DNA from: Fennellomyces sp. T-0311 | Lineage: Eukaryota > Mucoromycota > Mucoromycetes > Mucorales > Lichtheimiaceae | Direction of reading: 5' to 3' | Assembly: GCA_025266875.1 (NCBI GenBank) | Contig: JALLLT010000002.1 | Span: 620,001-684,000 of the forward strand | DNA length: 64,000 nucleotides | Shown here: positions 23,746 through 36,076 of the stretch, one piece after another | Position numbering within the stretch: position 1 is the stretch's first letter | Layout of the letters: every line of letters starts with the position of its first letter | Translations under genes and position numbers: made by a program | Notes under the pieces: generated by a model | Databases searched by the model: none | What the model saw: the letters and a program-made list of their open reading frames with translations, nothing else | What the model was told of the DNA's origin: nothing

Positions 23746-24861
23746 ATGGAGTTTGATGAAGTGAATCACTTTGTTAAGCATGTCAAGTCGTCGACACTTG
23801 ATGACCGCAGCATTGCCGCGCTGGAAATAGGAACACCATACTATCCGGATTTCCCGTACCCGCAGACCATTGCGATCAAGAAACGTCCCATTACGGCAAA
23901 ATTCGTAGACACGGTTCGCCATCGACTAAAAAAATCGTCGAGTGTATCGACATCCGACACCGAAGACAGCGGTAAAACAACGTCAAGAAAAAGGCTCATA
24001 CTTTCCCGGTTAAAAAAGCAACAACACACGGAAGAAGACGGGTATTTTTCCTTGGACGATGCAGTCTATCGGAACAAACGCCGTCCGACGATATGGAAAC
24101 GACGACGCAGACGATCCTCGATGGACCATCGACCAGTGCCTCCTGATCCTATAAAGCCTGATCAGAAGCTCGCTGATCTGCAGGTGATCAATTATCAAAT
24201 GCGAAGCTTTTGTGTACCTTCGGACTGGGCTAGTGTTGCACGACCCATGTCAGTGTCTCCGCCGCCCATCATTGAACCGATTGGGAGAAGAAGCCCCATG
24301 TGAGTTGGCCCTGAAAAACAGGGATCATCGACTAATTATAGAATGAATAGCACTCTCGCAAGTGTGTTGGACGATATGACCGAGGATATCAATCGGTATC
24401 AGTACCTTTGCAATCAGGAGCAACAACGGATCGAAACGAGTCGCCAGGAGATCCAGGACTACGTTGCCAAGTTGCAGCAATTGGATCAGGATGTCGAGCA
24501 ACTCAACGCCAAGATCGCACTGGCCAGATCTGAGGGAATGAAACGGATGCAACAGACGCTTTACAACACTCAGCGGCGCTTGCCACTTTTAAAAGACTCG
24601 CGACTGCGGCACAAAAGGATCGTAGTGGCAATTGAAGGATACAACAAAAGCATGAATTATGCCGTGCGACTTGCCGATCTGCAGAGGAAGGTAATGACTG
24701 CACGACAACGGCAGCTGACCTGGAGCTGCGTGCAAAGCTGGATTCCACCCATAGGTAAACGAGACAGTGCTATTGTTTGGGGCCGACCATGCTAACTTTT
24801 TGCCTCAGTTTTGCTTGTTGCATCTGCATTGCTGGGGTTGTTGATATCGTTCTCGCATTAG
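23746..24861 (+). CDS. Hypothetical basic coiled-coil protein with C-terminal membrane anchor
   Basis: Three exons, 23746-24299, 24342-24754 and 24809-24861, give 339 residues with both introns in phase. I do not recognise the family. The first half is basic and Ser/Arg-rich, with runs such as KRRPTIWKRRRRRSS that could act as nuclear localisation or membrane-surface contacts. Residues about 187-250 form a likely coiled coil (NRYQYLCNQEQQRIETSRQE, LDQDVEQLNAKIALARSEG). The last 17 residues are a single hydrophobic segment, VLLVASALLGLLISFSH, right at the C-terminus, the layout of a tail-anchored protein of the ER, nuclear or outer mitochondrial membrane. The coherent splice pattern and ending argue for a real gene. 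Role unknown. Confidence 0.75.
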
Positions 24862-25614
24862 TTTCAAACCAAAACGCACCTATTATATGCACCCACTTAT
24901 TTTAGATACCCATTAATTGTTGTAAATTATCACTATAGTGTACATAGCTCTCTTACTATTCTTACCACTAATAATCTTTCAGACAGAACCAAATGCAGCC
25001 ACGTGTTGAACGAGTGCTCTTAAAAATTGCCCTGTCCGTGACACGGTGCTAATCGCACCCCCCTTCGCACAGATGCAACATGTCAGGAGAACGTCTTGCG
25101 ATTGCCTGATTGAACTTTGACCACCGATGCAAACACGTTATATATATAGATTAGGAGCAAAGCTTAAACGCTGCGAACGATTTAGCCAGTTCATTGTCTA
25201 ACCCCATAGGGAGAACAGATGGAAAAGAAGATAGAAGGAAAGGGGATGTGTAATTGTTTGGGGCTTTGTGTATCCTAACCCAGATAAGTGTGTCAACTGG
25301 ATGATACAGTTTAAACGCGCATGATGAGTGCAAACTTCATCATTAATGCACAATAAGTGCCCCAGTTTTTCTGCACGCAAAAAAAATTGCTCTAGTTAGT
25401 TCAGTAAAGAAAGAAAAAGAGCAAAAAATAAGGGCACATCCCCCCTCTCCTTGGAGAACCAGCAGCGAAGCACACCCAGCCCGTCCGCATGATATGTGGT
25501 GTCCTCTTTTGCTCCAGATTATGTGGCACCCCTCAAAGATTTCACTCATCTCCATTTATTTCTTCCTTTCCCTTCTTTCCCTTCTTCCTTTCTTTCCTGT
25601 TTCAAAACATCATT
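24862..25614. other. Intergenic region upstream of the FYVE gene
   Basis: No gene is seen. The part just before the next start codon (25550-25600) is a strong CT-rich tract typical of a fungal promoter or 5' UTR. Confidence 0.5.
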
Positions 25615-28096
25615 ATGGGCGGCGGCAACAGAAAACGACGTGACTCTACAGTGTCTGTCCAACCACAGACTTCATCTACGCGCCGCCGTTCCCTCCGGAA
25701 CGTGCCGTCGTTCTCCGCCATGATCAAGAGTACTTCTTTGCGTTCCATGGATCCCGACCAAGTGAGCATTGCTTCATCTTCCACCACGAGCAACAAATTC
25801 GCCTCCTTTACATCTAGGCGCCAATCATTGACTCGTGCGACCGCCTCCAGTTTGGCCAAGATGGTTAAAATGTCTTCTTCCGATGCTCAGCCGCCTACTC
25901 CTCCATCACCAACAACAACCGAAAAGAAAAAGCCATCGCGATTCAACAAGTTGTTGAAACGACAAAGCCAAATCAAGAACGTTGAACAGCAGCAGTTGCT
26001 GCCATCACCTCCTGATACGCCGCTTCCTTCCGTCACGACAACGAATAAAAAGCGTGCTTCATGGTCCCCATTCGGCTTGCTCAGGCATAATAATCATCAA
26101 TACGAGCCCGTGTCGCCTGCATCCTCGTTGGAAGATAATGCACCGGCACCTCAGTTGCCACCACTTGATCCCGAGGATGAATCTGGTTTCTTGCTGGATC
26201 CCATCATGAATGAGAGAAGACGTTCACTGGCAATTGGATCCAGTACAAGTACAAGATCATCATCCAAACGTCATAGCACTGGTAGCAGTTTTTCTCATCA
26301 TCAAATTCAGCCATCGGTATCTATGCGTACAGCTCATGGTTGTGAAGCATGTACTCGGCGCAAAGCGGCTAGAAGACGTTCGGCTATCACTGAAGATGAA
26401 CATCATCATCATCATCACCATAGTCACTCCCGATCAAATTCGATCGCTCAGCAGTCATCATCGTTTCTGACGAATAGTAGCACGATCACAACAGCTAGTA
26501 GTACGAATGGCGGTGGCCACGGAAAGGAGAATCTTCATAGGGAGCCGCAGAAGGAGCCTTCCAGAAATGGGAACCCAGATCATGTTGTCGTTCTTGACCA
26601 GCCACCACCATCACCTATTCCACGACAAGTTGTCCAGGAACGTTTTTTCCAACAATCAACTCCTTCGCCTGCACCCCCGCCGATCATCCATCCTGCAGAA
26701 ATCCAAGATTCCGTAGAGCTGGACGTCGAACGAACGATTGCGCTCTTGGAACAAGAAGAACACATCGTGATAGAAGAACCAGTGGTGGAGCAGCAACAAT
26801 TCGCAGTTGAAGAATCTGTGGAAGAGCAACGACAAGGTTCTGAACAGCAAGCAGTTATCATTGAACCTGAAGAGCCGGTCATCATTGAGCCTGAAGAGCC
26901 GGCCATCATTGAGCCTGAAGAACCGGTCATCATTGAGCAGCCTGCCATTGTTGAGCACCCTGTCGTCATTGAGCAACCTGTTGCTATTGAACACCCAGTT
27001 GCCATCGAACAACAAATTGAACAGCCCGTCACCATTGAACAGTCTGTCGCAGTCGAGGAACCTGCTGCAGCCGTTGCCACACCCGAAGAGACCCCAGCAA
27101 TCGTTGAACAGGTGATCAGCCAAGACAACGAGCCCGAGGCTGTGGCACCTACCAATGCATCCATTGCCATCATGCATCCATTATTCAACTACGGTGACCG
27201 AGCAGCTCTTGTACCAACGACGGAAGAATCCTCATCCTTGATCCAACTTGTTGCAAGCTGCATTGCGCATGCCGACAAACTGGAACGACTTGCTCAAGAA
27301 CTATCAAGTTCGGAATATCGTGTGAGTGAGTTATTGCAAGCGCACCAATCATTGATTCAATCATTGGATGCACGCGAACATCGATACAAGAAGCACGTGG
27401 CAACCTATCAACGATTATTGTCAACTCAGTCGCGCATGTTGAACGAACTCGAGGACATGCTTTCACATAAGCCGCCGTCGACTACGGTGTATATTCCAAC
27501 ACATAAACCGTCATGGTGGCAACAGATCATTCCTCGTCCGGACCACGGGGCTATAGTAAGCCAACAGTACAATGAATTCGGTCATACCACCGATATTGTC
27601 GTTGCTGGTACTTGTGTTACTGCCGAGCCAAGTCTTGTTCCCCAGGTATGACAGAAAATGCTATATTATCTATTATATATTGACTTTCTCTTGCAGCAAT
27701 TGATTGTATCATCGGAAGAACGTCAACAAGAACAAGGATTGTTGTATCATCATTATTTGCTTCACATCCCACACGATGATCGTAGCACAAAGTTTAAATT
27801 GATGCCCGAGGACAAGTGGATTCCCGACGACCGTGCAGCAGGCTGTCAATTCGGTAGTTGTGCAATCCAATTCGGTCTTCTCCAACGCCGTCACCATTGC
27901 CGCAGGTAAGCGATCTCGTGCAAAATGTACATACTGAGACTTTTTAACTCATGCATGGCGAACTAGCTGCGGCAATATCTTTTGCTACAAGCATAGTGCA
28001 AACCAGCTTCCTCTGTTTCAACCTCTCAACCGCGACCAAGGCGAGTGGGCACGCGTCTGCGACGACTGCTTCTACCAGCTGCTGGGACGCTCCTAG
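25615..28096 (+). CDS. FYVE-type zinc-finger protein with low-complexity N-terminus
   Basis: Three exons, 25615-27645, 27697-27905 and 27967-28096, give 789 residues. The first about 600 are disordered: Ser/Arg/Pro-rich, a run of seven His, and an imperfect repeat with unit IIEPEEPV/A (about residues 418-490) that grades into VIEQPVAIEHP-like units. A short coiled coil follows (ADKLERLAQELSSSEYRVSE). The C-terminal about 70 residues are a FYVE finger with the WIPDD motif, RRHHCR basic patch (phosphatidylinositol-3-phosphate binding) and a last CDDC pair. Two ligand positions vary: the first pair is CX4C (CQFGSC) and one Cys is replaced by His (CYKH). FYVE proteins bind PI3P on endosomes or vacuoles. 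No SH3, RING or lipase domain is present, so the exact role is open. Confidence 0.85.
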
Positions 28097-28216
28097 TTAT
28101 TATATATAAATAAATAGTAATAAAAAACGGAATTTTTTATTTTGAAAAGTACACACGTAGATTGAGAGGAGGGAAGGGCGCAAGGAAGAAGAAAGACTTT
28201 ATTCCACAGAAAGTGA

Positions 28217-28218
<2 letters not shown>

Positions 28219-28254
<36 letters not shown>
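28219..28254. repeat. (GA)n microsatellite
   Basis: An almost pure GA dinucleotide run of about 34 bp in the 192-bp gap between the convergent FYVE and LIM-RhoGAP genes, within the likely 3' UTRs. Confidence 0.95.
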
Positions 28255-28258
<4 letters not shown>

Positions 28259-28288
28259 TGGCTTTGCTTTTGTATAGATGCAATAAGA

Positions 28289-31200
28289 TTAATGATCAGC
28301 AGCAGCTGTCTTGCTATTCAAGGTCGCTTGGCTTGCTGCATTCAAGCTCGACTGTCGCATAGACAGCTGGTTGGGCCGGAAATCGGAAGACGGATGCTGG
28401 TTAGGATAGGGTAAATAGCCTTGTTGTGCGTAGATGGACGTGGGTGAATGGGACTGTTGGTAATGTTGTTGTTGCTGCTGAACATCCAAGAAGCGGATAT
28501 CATTGACAGAACTATTGGTGGAAGACATGGTCGAGGGTGACGAGGACGTGGACGCATTGCTGTGCTTCATCATTTGCTCCACCTTTTTCAAAAAGTCCTT
28601 GGATGAAATGTCGCCCGGCTTGCCTTCCTTGAACTTGGGGTCTTGCAGGAAAGGCTCCAGGTCCTCGGGCACCATGCAGAACTCGTCGAAGGATTCGAGC
28701 ATCATCTCAACCACTCGGATCGACGTGAACGAATCGTCCTTGAGCGGGTCTTTGGAGTTGGTTGTCAGGATATTCGGTGCAATCACACGCGCAAGGTTGG
28801 GTATATCCATACGGCTGCCAACGTCGGTCGTTACGTGCGAGAACGAGGCAACCCACCGGAAGAAGAGGAAGAGTACCTCGAGCGCGTCTCGGTTGACGCG
28901 TGGCAGCATGCAGTATGCAAGTTGCAGCACACGCTTGGTGGCCGTCGTGTCGCTCAGCTTCAGTGCACATGTAAATAAGCCGTGCAATCGGTACGTCATC
29001 AATGGGTCCGGCAGCTCCCGCAAGAACTTCTTCAGCAAAGCGGCAATCTGGATGGACGGCTGTGCGAACAGATCAACGTCCTGCGGGTTCCTGTCCAGCT
29101 GCTCGGTCAAGTCCTTGAGTCTGCGGATGTTGCCGTTCTTTCGGAAGATGCCTTCCACGGACATGTCTGTCAAACGCGTTAGTCGGCGTGTTCGCTGGAT
29201 ACGAGGCAGGACTTACCCATTTGACGCATCGCAGTAACAGAGTCGTCAATGAAGGCAGCAATACGCACGGGGGACGGAGATGCGCCCAAGTTGGATTCAA
29301 CACCCGTTCGCTCAGTCAGCAAGTCCAGCGGGACATTAAAGGTGCCGTCCTCCTTGGCCTTTATCTGCTTCTTACCGCCGCCGTGCATGATGGAGGTGAA
29401 GAACTTGCCCCAGATGGACACCTTCTTGGTCTCGATCAGGTTCAGCAGCTCGCTCAGCGAAAAGTGCTCGCGGACGTAGGGCTCGATATGCGCCACGGCC
29501 ACGTGCCGAATGATCATATCCTGCAGGGCCGAAAGTTCCGACAAGTACACACGGGGTTTGCCAGTGGTCGCACTGATGTTGATGTGGGTACCCAGCACGG
29601 AGGGTGTGTGTTGATGCTTGGGCCGATCCGTCACCTTCTTTGCAAGGTCAGGCAGGTCGTCGAGTCGGATGCCCTTCTTGTATTCCTGGTCCTCGTCGTC
29701 CTGTGGCAGGGGCGGCAACCCCTTGTGCTGATCCAATTTGCCGAGACTCGACTCGCGCTGAGGAATTGGCCGGCCGTCTTCTTCATCGTTCTCGGCGATG
29801 GGCATCTGTTTCTGCGTATTGTGGACGTTGCCCAGAATCGTCGACCGCTTGGCTGTTTTGAACGAACGGGATACTTTCCGATTGAGGTTGGTGGCGGGGA
29901 CGTTCTTGACGTCGGTGATATGCGTGGGATACGCAGGAGTGTTGAGTTTCTCGTCCACCGGAGAGGTCGGGAACCTGGGCTGTTGCATCGTGGTGGGTGA
30001 CGACGACACGTCTTTGGTTGGCGGCACATCCTTTGGGAGATATGGCTTGGTTTTGATCGAAAAGTCGACGGATGAGAGCTGGTTGTCTATGGAAACGTCA
30101 ATGGAGTGTGTCGGCGCGGTGATGTGCAGCCACCGTACCTGTGATTTGCAAAAAGTTGCAGAGCCGGCTGAGGGCGACACGCAGCAGATAGGCGAACTGC
30201 GTGAGCCGGCTGACGTACTCGAACGGGGTGGGCACTTCGGACTCGTGGACACCCGCACAGGACGAACAAAGCACCGACTGCGATGCTGAGCTGAAGGTAG
30301 CGTTGCGGAACTCTCGGGCAAGGTGCCGCTTGCACTGACGACAGTTAAAGCAGTTCAAGTGCCATCGCAAATCGCCATACTTGACACATTGGTCCTCCAC
30401 CGTAACCCGACAGACGTGACACAGGTCCGACGACTGCTTGGCTTTCACGAGACGCTGGCTATCCCGGCTATGGCTTTCCTTTCCTGCCACCTCCATCAGC
30501 TTGGCCAATAGGCGAGACACCGCCACCGGACGACCTAGCACTAGTTCCTAAAAGCGCCGCCAGTTCAGTATGTCCGTTGAGTGCAGATGGATGCGCGAGC
30601 TGCTTTATTCTTACCAGACGGAGCGCAGTGGTTAGCGCCACCCGGATCAGGATCTTGAGGTAATGAGCCAGGCCGGTGACCAGCGAGAGCAGCTCCTGGG
30701 TGATGCCCAGTCGCTTCATTTCCTGCGTGCGCGACAGCAGCGAAAAAAAGTTGATGATTTTTTTGCACAGCATTTTGGCCTCGCGGGTGTACTTGAATTC
30801 TAAATAAATTGGCAGTAAATTAGGCTTTCGTCTGGAATATCGCTGGCTCGGCGTGCCCACACAACCCACCTCCTTGCTCATACTCGTAGTGGATCTTGTC
30901 CAGCTCGTCCACGCCAGAGAACAGCGCCTCCACATGGACCAGGAAGCGCTCCGATAGGCAAATGCCTTCCACATATGCACCGTTTGACACGTGCAGCAGC
31001 ATCTCCGAAATGCAAACCGCCGAAGACTCTACATGATTGTGAGCAGGCTCTCCTAGAAACACCCGCCTCCCCAAATTACCTTCAAACGCGGATAGCACCG
31101 TCCATATGCGGTACACCTTCTCCTCCATATCTCGCTGCTTCTCGGCCAGCTCGACCGGGCTCTTCGGGAGCGTGTCTGACATTGATTTCCCCATTAGAAC

Positions 31201-32006
31201 GTGTGGGCCAATAAGGGAAACGGCTCTCTCTCTCTATATAATCTATACCTTGATGGACAACCATCTCCTTGTCTCGTAAGGAAGGGTTTGCAACCCTGAC
31301 ATTCCAGTACTACCAGAAACACATGAGCTGCCTTTGTTCGAGCCGTGGCCTATGCCGTCTTTACCTTGTGGATCATGTAGCATTCCGGATGCCAATGCTC
31401 GACCACTTCTTTTCGGTCAATCTCGACGTATTGTTTGAGAATGGCCATTTGACAGCCGGCACAGCTGACTGCAAACTGAGTTGAATAGTGGAAATGGCAG
31501 AACACCTGGCCATCATGTTCGTAGTACGAGTCTTCGGATCCAAACACAGTGGAACATGCGCTGCATGTGAAGTGATCGATGTGGTATTTCTTGTCGAGCG
31601 CAATAATGTATGGGCCTCTCAGGGCCTCGTGGCATTGGTCACATACTAATCCAAGTCGTCTAAAATAATCGCGCTCGCAGAGCGGCAATGTCTGACCGCT
31701 GTCGGCTTTGTACGGGAAGAACCTGGCTGCGACCGGCGCATTACAATCCTGTTGTAAAAAAAAAAAAGTAAAATGCGGTTTGCATATATATTTTTTAAAC
31801 TTTCTTTTGTATATGTGTATGTGTGTGTGTGTGTGGAGCGTCGACTTTATTGCTGCAGAATTCGCTTTCGCAACCCTTACCATGCAAGTAAAGCACTCTG
31901 GGTGGAAGGTGCCATCAAGCGCCCGCACGAATCGATTGCCGAGAGGCTGATGACACTTTGAGCATGTCGGAATGGCACTATTAGATGGCAAGTCGCTGCT
32001 TGTCAT
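28289..32006 (-). CDS. LRG1: LRG1-type LIM-RhoGAP, Rho GTPase-activating protein
   Basis: Nine exons give 1063 residues: 32006-31881, 31748-31365, 31309-31249, 31175-31080, 31052-30870, 30799-30615, 30547-30139, 30086-29217 and 29166-28289. The N-terminus carries two LIM fingers (CSKCHQPLGNRFVRALDG and CDQCHEALRGPYIIALDKKY) and a third Cys/His set (CAGCQMAILKQYVEIDRK, HWHPECYMIHKYWNVRVAN). Another LIM finger lies mid-protein (CHVCRVTVEDQCVKYGDL, CFNCRQCKRHL). The RhoGAP domain spans about residues 690-930 and has the arginine finger in GIFRKNG plus FLRELPDPLMTYRLHGLF. The tail is Ser/Gln-rich. This order and length match yeast Lrg1, a GAP for Rho1 in cell-wall and growth control. The basis for one gene is that all eight joins keep frame. 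Confidence 0.9.
31813..31834. repeat. (TG)n microsatellite in an LRG1 intron
   Basis: A short TG run within the first intron of the LIM-RhoGAP gene (intron 31749-31880). Confidence 0.8.
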
Positions 32007-32915
32007 GACAGGGCGATCAGGAAAACGGAAAATAAAAAAAAAGTGGAGGGTGTGGAGAGGGGGAAGCGGTTGAGCGGTTGGCCTTGTTGCTTAAAAAAAC
32101 CGTTCGTAAAAATATTCGTATGTGTTGGCGCGCGTTTTTTTTAGAGACGAAAAGGAACGAAAAGAAAAAAAAGCGCTCTCGTTTCTTTCCTAATTTGATC
32201 CGGCTTCCCGTTTAGATTAGCCGTTGTGTTTTTTGCTTTTATAGTGCTGCGCTCCGTGGGGCCGAAAGACGTGGGGATGGGGACCGAGAGGTATCTTGCC
32301 AGAACAGCGCACACAGACGGAAGGAGGGGGGTAGACAAAAGAGCAAGAGAAGAAGAAGAGAGGTTGGAGTCCAAAGACAGTTTAAAAAAAAACGACAGCA
32401 GAGCCCGACGTTACAAAAAAAGCAACGTCGTGCCAAACTGCCTGATCAGGCACCACAGTGCGCTTGCGTGACTTACCAGCTTTTCTGCTCTGGAGATTTT
32501 GGTCTAAATGGCCAGGGTTGTGTAACATCAACTTGCATGCCACTCCATATATTACGCGCCCAGGTTATATATTTTATCAACCATGTCTATAGTTCGTCGG
32601 TCCGCCTATCTATTATCTGCGCATCGACAAGAAAGGTGCATGGTGTTGTGCGGTGCGGCGAGGACCCGCAATGACCTGGAAACTGATTCTAAGATTCTAA
32701 AAATTCGACAACCATCAAAAGTTCACCATGGCTACCGCAACCATAGCTACAAATTCCAGAAGGTTCAATGCGCGTTTATATTTGTCTCTCGGTCGGATAT
32801 GTACAACAATGACAAAGGCGCGTTTGCGGAACATTGGGAGATAATGCCATATTCGTAAAACCCGGATATACATGCGCACATGCAATCTGTCCAACACAAC
32901 ACACATGAGCCTTTG
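32007..32915. other. Intergenic stretch upstream of the LIM-RhoGAP gene
   Basis: Purine-rich stretches with several A- and T-runs, likely the long promoter and 5' UTR of the LIM-RhoGAP gene, followed by the 3' flank of the AcpS-type gene. Short frames here show no motifs. Confidence 0.5.
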
Positions 32916-33413
32916 TCAACCTTCCAAAACCACTTGGGATATAGCGTACTCGCCATCGTGACTCAATGCTACGTGAGTCCGTTTGATGCCATAGACCTGA
33001 CCATTGGCCACGTGTAAAACGGGTTTACCTATTTTTAAGTCAGTTTCCTCTTTTTGTAACTTCAGCAAGCTTTTTTTAAACCTTGGTCTTTTGCCACCGT
33101 CACTTGTTTCCACTCAAGTCTATGGACCGGGAAGAGTGCCTTGTAAACCGCTTCTTTGATACACCAACTTACAACATACTGTTGTTATTATTTAAAAAAA
33201 AAGTATTTAGGTTGCAATCTTTTCTTTTTACCGGGATCCGAGAAACATGACTTGCTGATCGACAGCGGCATGTTCATTGGGAAATCGTTGTACGAATTCA
33301 TTGAGTTCGCTGGGGCTCAGTATACGTTTTGCCAATCGTGTCCGACCCTTCCGCGCGACAAGGGAAGCTATACGAGGAAGATGGACAATATCAACGCCTA
33401 TACCTAAAATCAT
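32916..33413 (-). CDS. AcpS-type 4'-phosphopantetheinyl transferase (mitochondrial, PPT2-like)
   Basis: Three exons, 33413-33232, 33167-33082 and 33028-32916, give 126 residues, the usual size of a stand-alone AcpS-type enzyme. It starts MILGIGVDIVHLPRI with the conserved magnesium-binding Asp, followed by FLGSRWCIKEAVYKALFP with the second catalytic motif (WxxKEAxxKA). It ends with VLHVANGQVYGIKRTHVALSHDGEYAISQVVLEG-type sequence (HVALSHDGEYA). The enzyme moves phosphopantetheine from CoA to a serine of acyl carrier protein; the fungal member Ppt2 serves mitochondrial fatty-acid synthesis and thus lipoate supply. No clear targeting peptide is seen from this start; the frame stays open upstream to 33542. 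The exon 2 acceptor is AAG, without a pyrimidine tract, but the join restores SRWCIKEA exactly. Confidence 0.9.
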
Positions 33414-33878
33414 TCGGAAGAGAAAGAAAAGGAAACAGCGACTTGAAGGTCCATAACAACCGATATATGTCGTCAGTGTTCGCTTGAAGGAGGCATTCTG
33501 CTTTTCATTAATGGTACATCTGCATTGCAACTTGACTCCCACCGAAACAAAGGCGTGTGAAACATATTAAACATCATGTGTTGTTGTTTTTCTTGAACAG
33601 CTAGACTTTAACCGTGGCAGGCTAGTCAAGTTTCCCATTGTGCAAAATAAAATGAATTCATAAAGACAGAAAAATCACAACGTTACAACAAAAACCCGTT
33701 TGATCTGTGCATATGATCACACAATAAGAGCAATCGTATTTTCTGTGTCTATGTTTGTTGCTCTATGTGTGCTATAGTATCATTCTTCACCTCAGCACGC
33801 CAATGGCAACTGTGTTTTAAAAATTGGGAATTGCGCAAGAAAGTCTTTGAGACACTCTTTCCCGAATCGAAATACCAA
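33414..33878. promoter_or_regulatory. Divergent promoter region of the AcpS-type and CK1 genes
   Basis: 465 bp between two divergent start codons, AT-rich. No specific element is identified. Confidence 0.4.
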
Positions 33879-35919
33879 ATGGTGCGAGGTCTTGTCATTG
33901 ACAACCGTTGGACGGTCGGCGACCGCCTCGGCGCTGGATCATTTGGCCAAGTTCATGTTGGTAAGTTGGAAAAGGTTTAATGTAAAAAATGTCACCATGG
34001 AGCATATCATTTATGCGTTTTCGTTGCTGCGCAGGCACTGATATGTTGACCAGCGAAAGAGTCGCAATCAAAATGGAAAGCCGATACGCAAACGAACAAA
34101 CCCTCTCCTTTGAACGCAAAGTGTACAAGAAACTTGGAATGGGCGGCAAGTTCTTTCCAGAAATCCTTTACTACGGCACCATTGGAGACTATAATGTCAT
34201 GGTTATGCAGATCTTGGGCCGTAAGCGTGTAGCCATGACAGCGTAAACTAGTTTCTGACTTGACTTTGTTACTCTTCTAGCATCCCTTGAAGATCTTTTT
34301 CACATGTGTGGACGCAAGTTCAGTCTCAAAACGATCACAATGATTGCAATTCAAATGGTAAGCGACATTCACCGACACACTTGTTTCACACTGACTATAT
34401 TCTTCGTAGATCAAACGGCTTCGACACATTCATAAGTCTGATTACATTCACCGCGATATCAAACCAGACAATATCTGTGTCGGCACAAACGCATTGGACG
34501 GCACGTTGTTTCCTGTAGACTTTGGTCTGGCAAAACGGTTCAAGGATTCGGATAGGCGACATATGGATATAAAAACCGGCAAAGGCATGATGGGTACTGT
34601 TCGCTATGCAAGTCTGCACGCACACGACGGAATAGGTAAGCCATACTGTTGGCGAGATGAGGGGAGGAACTTTATCTCATGCTTTTGATTGCAGAACTGT
34701 CACGACGCGATGATCTTGAAGCACTTGCGTACGTTCTGGCGTACTTTATACGCGGCAAATTACCGTGGCAAGGCTTCAACTTGTCTGACAAGTACGAAAA
34801 ATACCAGCGGGTCCACGAGGAGAAGCTGAAGTGGTCTACCAACAAGCTATTTGAAAACGCGCCAAAACAATTCATCGAATTCTTCAACCACATCGAATCC
34901 CTTGAATTCAAAGACAAACCCGACTACGATAAATTGGAGAATCTGTTCAACAGTGTCATGGTGGAGAAGGGATACACGTACGATCTTGTCTTTGACTGGA
35001 TGGTGGGTGAAATGCTTTCTCAGAGTTCTTCTTTTTAATTAACGCCATTTAACTTAGACAAACGCGCGATATAAAAAGATCAAGCCAACGCGATCCCCAC
35101 GGCCGCCGCCCATCGTGCCCAAACCTCCTGTCGTGCCCGCAGAAAAGAAGAAACGCAAAACAAAGACGCAAAAGAAGCGGGAGAAACAAGCTGCAGGTAT
35201 ACCAATCGTTATGAAGCCCAAGTATATTCCCAAGGCTGTACGAGAGAGATTGGGAGTAAGTGTTGCAATGCGCTGGTATAAGCAGTCCGGCCAGCTACTA
35301 ATGCTCGAAAAGCTCACTTGCAAGCACGTACCTCGAGGCACCACTTTGGCTGCCTTGCAAGAAAATGCTATGCAAGTAAGTGCTTGATTTGTTTAAAAAA
35401 AAAACCATGCGTTTTAACAATAAAAAAAAAAAGAAGCGTGAACAAAAGGATGATGCGAAGGCTGTGCCTAAGCCAGATCAAAATGAGCAAAATGGCGATG
35501 CTAATCCTGGGGCAGACCAACCTGAGCAAGAAAACAACGCGGATGCCATGTCTGGGGTAGAGCATCATGAACAAAAGAATGACGCAGAAGTTGTACCCAA
35601 GGCAGAGCAGCCTGAACAACAAAATAACGCGGATGCCATGTCGGTAGAAAACCAACCTGAACGAAAAGACGGTGTGGGTGTTGCCCCAGAGACAGACCCA
35701 CCTGAACAAAAGGGCGATGTTGAGTCAGACCAACCTGTGCCCAGGACAGATCAGCCCGAACAAAAGGACAACTCGCACGCCATGTCAGTAGTAAACGAAC
35801 CTGAACAAACGGACGCTGTACATGAGAAAGACCAACATGAACCTGAATCTGAACCAAAGGGTGAGGCTGACGTTGTGGTCAAGCCAAACCAATCCGAACT
35901 GAAAGAAAATCAACCATAA
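33879..35919 (+). CDS. Casein kinase 1-family protein kinase with Lys-rich and acidic repeat tail
   Basis: Seven exons give 560 residues: 33879-33960, 34035-34220, 34281-34357, 34410-34635, 34695-35002, 35058-35375 and 35434-35919. The kinase domain (about residues 5-290) has GAGSFGQV, the ATP-binding Lys in VAIK, HRDIKPDN, DFG within VDFGLAKRF, and the CK1 hallmarks GPSLEDLF and RRDDLEALAYVL...GKLPWQG. All catalytic residues are present, so it should be an active Ser/Thr kinase. A Lys-rich segment follows (EKKKRKTKTQKKREKQAAG), then about 160 residues of imperfect Glu/Gln/Asp-rich repeats around DQPEQ and NNADAMS. The last intron is short and A-rich with an AAG acceptor, so the tail join is less sure than the kinase exons. 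Substrates are unknown. Confidence 0.85.
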
Positions 35920-36076
35920 CATGTATACCTTTGCGACACATAACTGTTCATACATTTCTGTATAATATCAATGGTTCACTGCTTATTAGTTTATGAATCA
36001 AGTATAAAGTTTTTGCACATAGTCATCATTATACAAAACGTACATAAACCTTATAATATACTTCGTCTACTTCCAA

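Noticed and set aside
26580..27188. 202-codon and 173-codon minus-strand frames over the FYVE gene
   Set aside because: Antisense readings of the Glu/Pro repeat region, giving only Ser/Cys/Met or Asn/Asp/Leu low complexity.
29188..30000. 270-codon plus-strand frame inside the LIM-RhoGAP gene
   Set aside because: Antisense shadow of exon 8, which has clear homology on the minus strand.
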